Assembly (NCBI GenBank): GCA_025935195.1
Contig: JAICVS010000018.1
Location: forward strand, 1-44,074
Source: Ktedonobacterales bacterium
GTDB taxonomy: Bacteria; Chloroflexota; Ktedonobacteria; Ktedonobacterales; JADMIN01
DNA length: 44,074 nt
Direction: 5' to 3'
The first letter of the stretch is position 1. Each line of letters starts with the position of its first letter. Both the position numbers and the translations under genes were made by a program. This document shows, one piece after another, positions 43,784 to 44,074 of this stretch. The notes under the pieces were generated by a model. The model had not been told where the DNA came from and did not search any database. It saw nothing but the letters and a program-made list of their open reading frames with translations.

Positions 43784-43965
43784 TCCGTCGCCGTTCCATG
43801 CTTCGGCTATCTCCTCGGCACCCTTCACGGGTATTTCCCGGCCAGACCATAGACAAAGAGTGCGCGTATTATGAGCGGATGTGCTATACTATGATATGGT
43901 TGAGGTCTCTTGGACGGTGATGCTATCTGTATGGCATGGGGAACACGAGCCGTGGAGGCGACATC

Positions 43966-44074
43966 ATGATCGGCAGGGAGCCGCGCGTCCAGCCGCCGCG
44001 GCTGGACGCCAAATCGGACAAGCCGCAGTTCAAAACCAACGCGGGGGGCCCGCACACGGGCGGGCCGGCCCCCA
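43966..44074 (+). CDS. Start of a Pro-rich gene cut by the right edge
   Basis: An ATG with GGAG 8-9 nt upstream opens a frame running to the end of the window: MIGREPRVQPPRLDAKSDKP, then QFKTNAGGPHTGGPAP. A TATACT-type -10 (about 43882-43888) lies ahead. Only 36 residues are visible, so no family can be named. Confidence 0.45.
   Translation, partial: MIGREPRVQPPRLDAKSDKPQFKTNAGGPHTGGPAP

Noticed and set aside
42956..43828. Long N-terminal extension of the NUDIX frame
   Set aside because: It runs antisense through the divergent hydrolase gene; the NUDIX domain starts right at the ATG at 42955.
1..44074. CRISPR arrays, tRNA/rRNA genes, transposases, phage genes, origin-like DnaA box clusters
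   Set aside because: Looked for on both strands; none recognised by eye.

Overview
The window is a GC-rich (about 65-70% by eye) chromosomal segment, most likely from a member of the Chloroflexota, perhaps a Ktedonobacteria or Thermomicrobia relative. This rests on several things. A RibXY-type riboflavin uptake operon sits under an FMN riboswitch. Several genes encode zinc-ribbon, Pro/Tyr-rich membrane proteins. A MalT-like ATPase carries a C-terminal SARP/BTAD domain, and there is an NHLP-type leader peptide. The core block rpsB-tsf-pyrH-frr-uppS-cdsA is universal and does not narrow the taxonomy. No rRNA, tRNA, CRISPR array, transposase or phage gene was seen.

Layout. 0-5 kb: the end of an NnrS-like membrane gene, a zinc-ribbon/LamG-like anchored protein, a strong bidirectional terminator, then (minus strand) ribX-ribY behind an FMN riboswitch whose promoter lies inside the 3' end of purS, and a DUF971 gene. 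5-10.6 kb: a methyltransferase/GT-C fusion, a 0.7-kb regulatory gap, an unrecognised possibly GNAT-like gene, and a membrane protein with a HAMP-like region; GC looks lower from about 6.35 to 9.95 kb. 10.7-13.4 kb: small unknown genes, a SAM hydroxide adenosyltransferase and an N-terminally truncated alcohol dehydrogenase. 13.8-21 kb: an ABC exporter pair, an alpha/beta hydrolase, an OmpR-type two-component pair and an HtrA protease, probably envelope maintenance. 20.9-23.3 kb: NAD salvage (nrtR-pncA) and pyrimidine salvage (upp). 23.3-27 kb: a membrane protein, a MarR regulator, a zinc-ribbon protein and hemL.

27-33.3 kb is the most intriguing part. It holds an NHLP/Os1348-type leader-peptide gene, a small gene with an export signal and a short mature peptide, and a 1109-residue MalT/SARP regulator. 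Between the regulator and the small genes are three TGACG direct repeats spaced 22 and 11 bp, ending exactly 8 bp from a possible -10 element. This is the geometry known for SARP operators, so the three genes may form one regulated peptide system. No modification enzymes are visible in the window.

33.4-40.8 kb: a multi-CxxC protein, an alpha/beta hydrolase, then the translation, nucleotide and envelope-lipid block with clear promoters and hairpins. 40.8-44 kb: an orphan DUF433 protein, an MDR dehydrogenase that has lost two catalytic zinc ligands, a NUDIX hydrolase, an alpha/beta hydrolase, and a short Pro-rich frame cut by the right edge.
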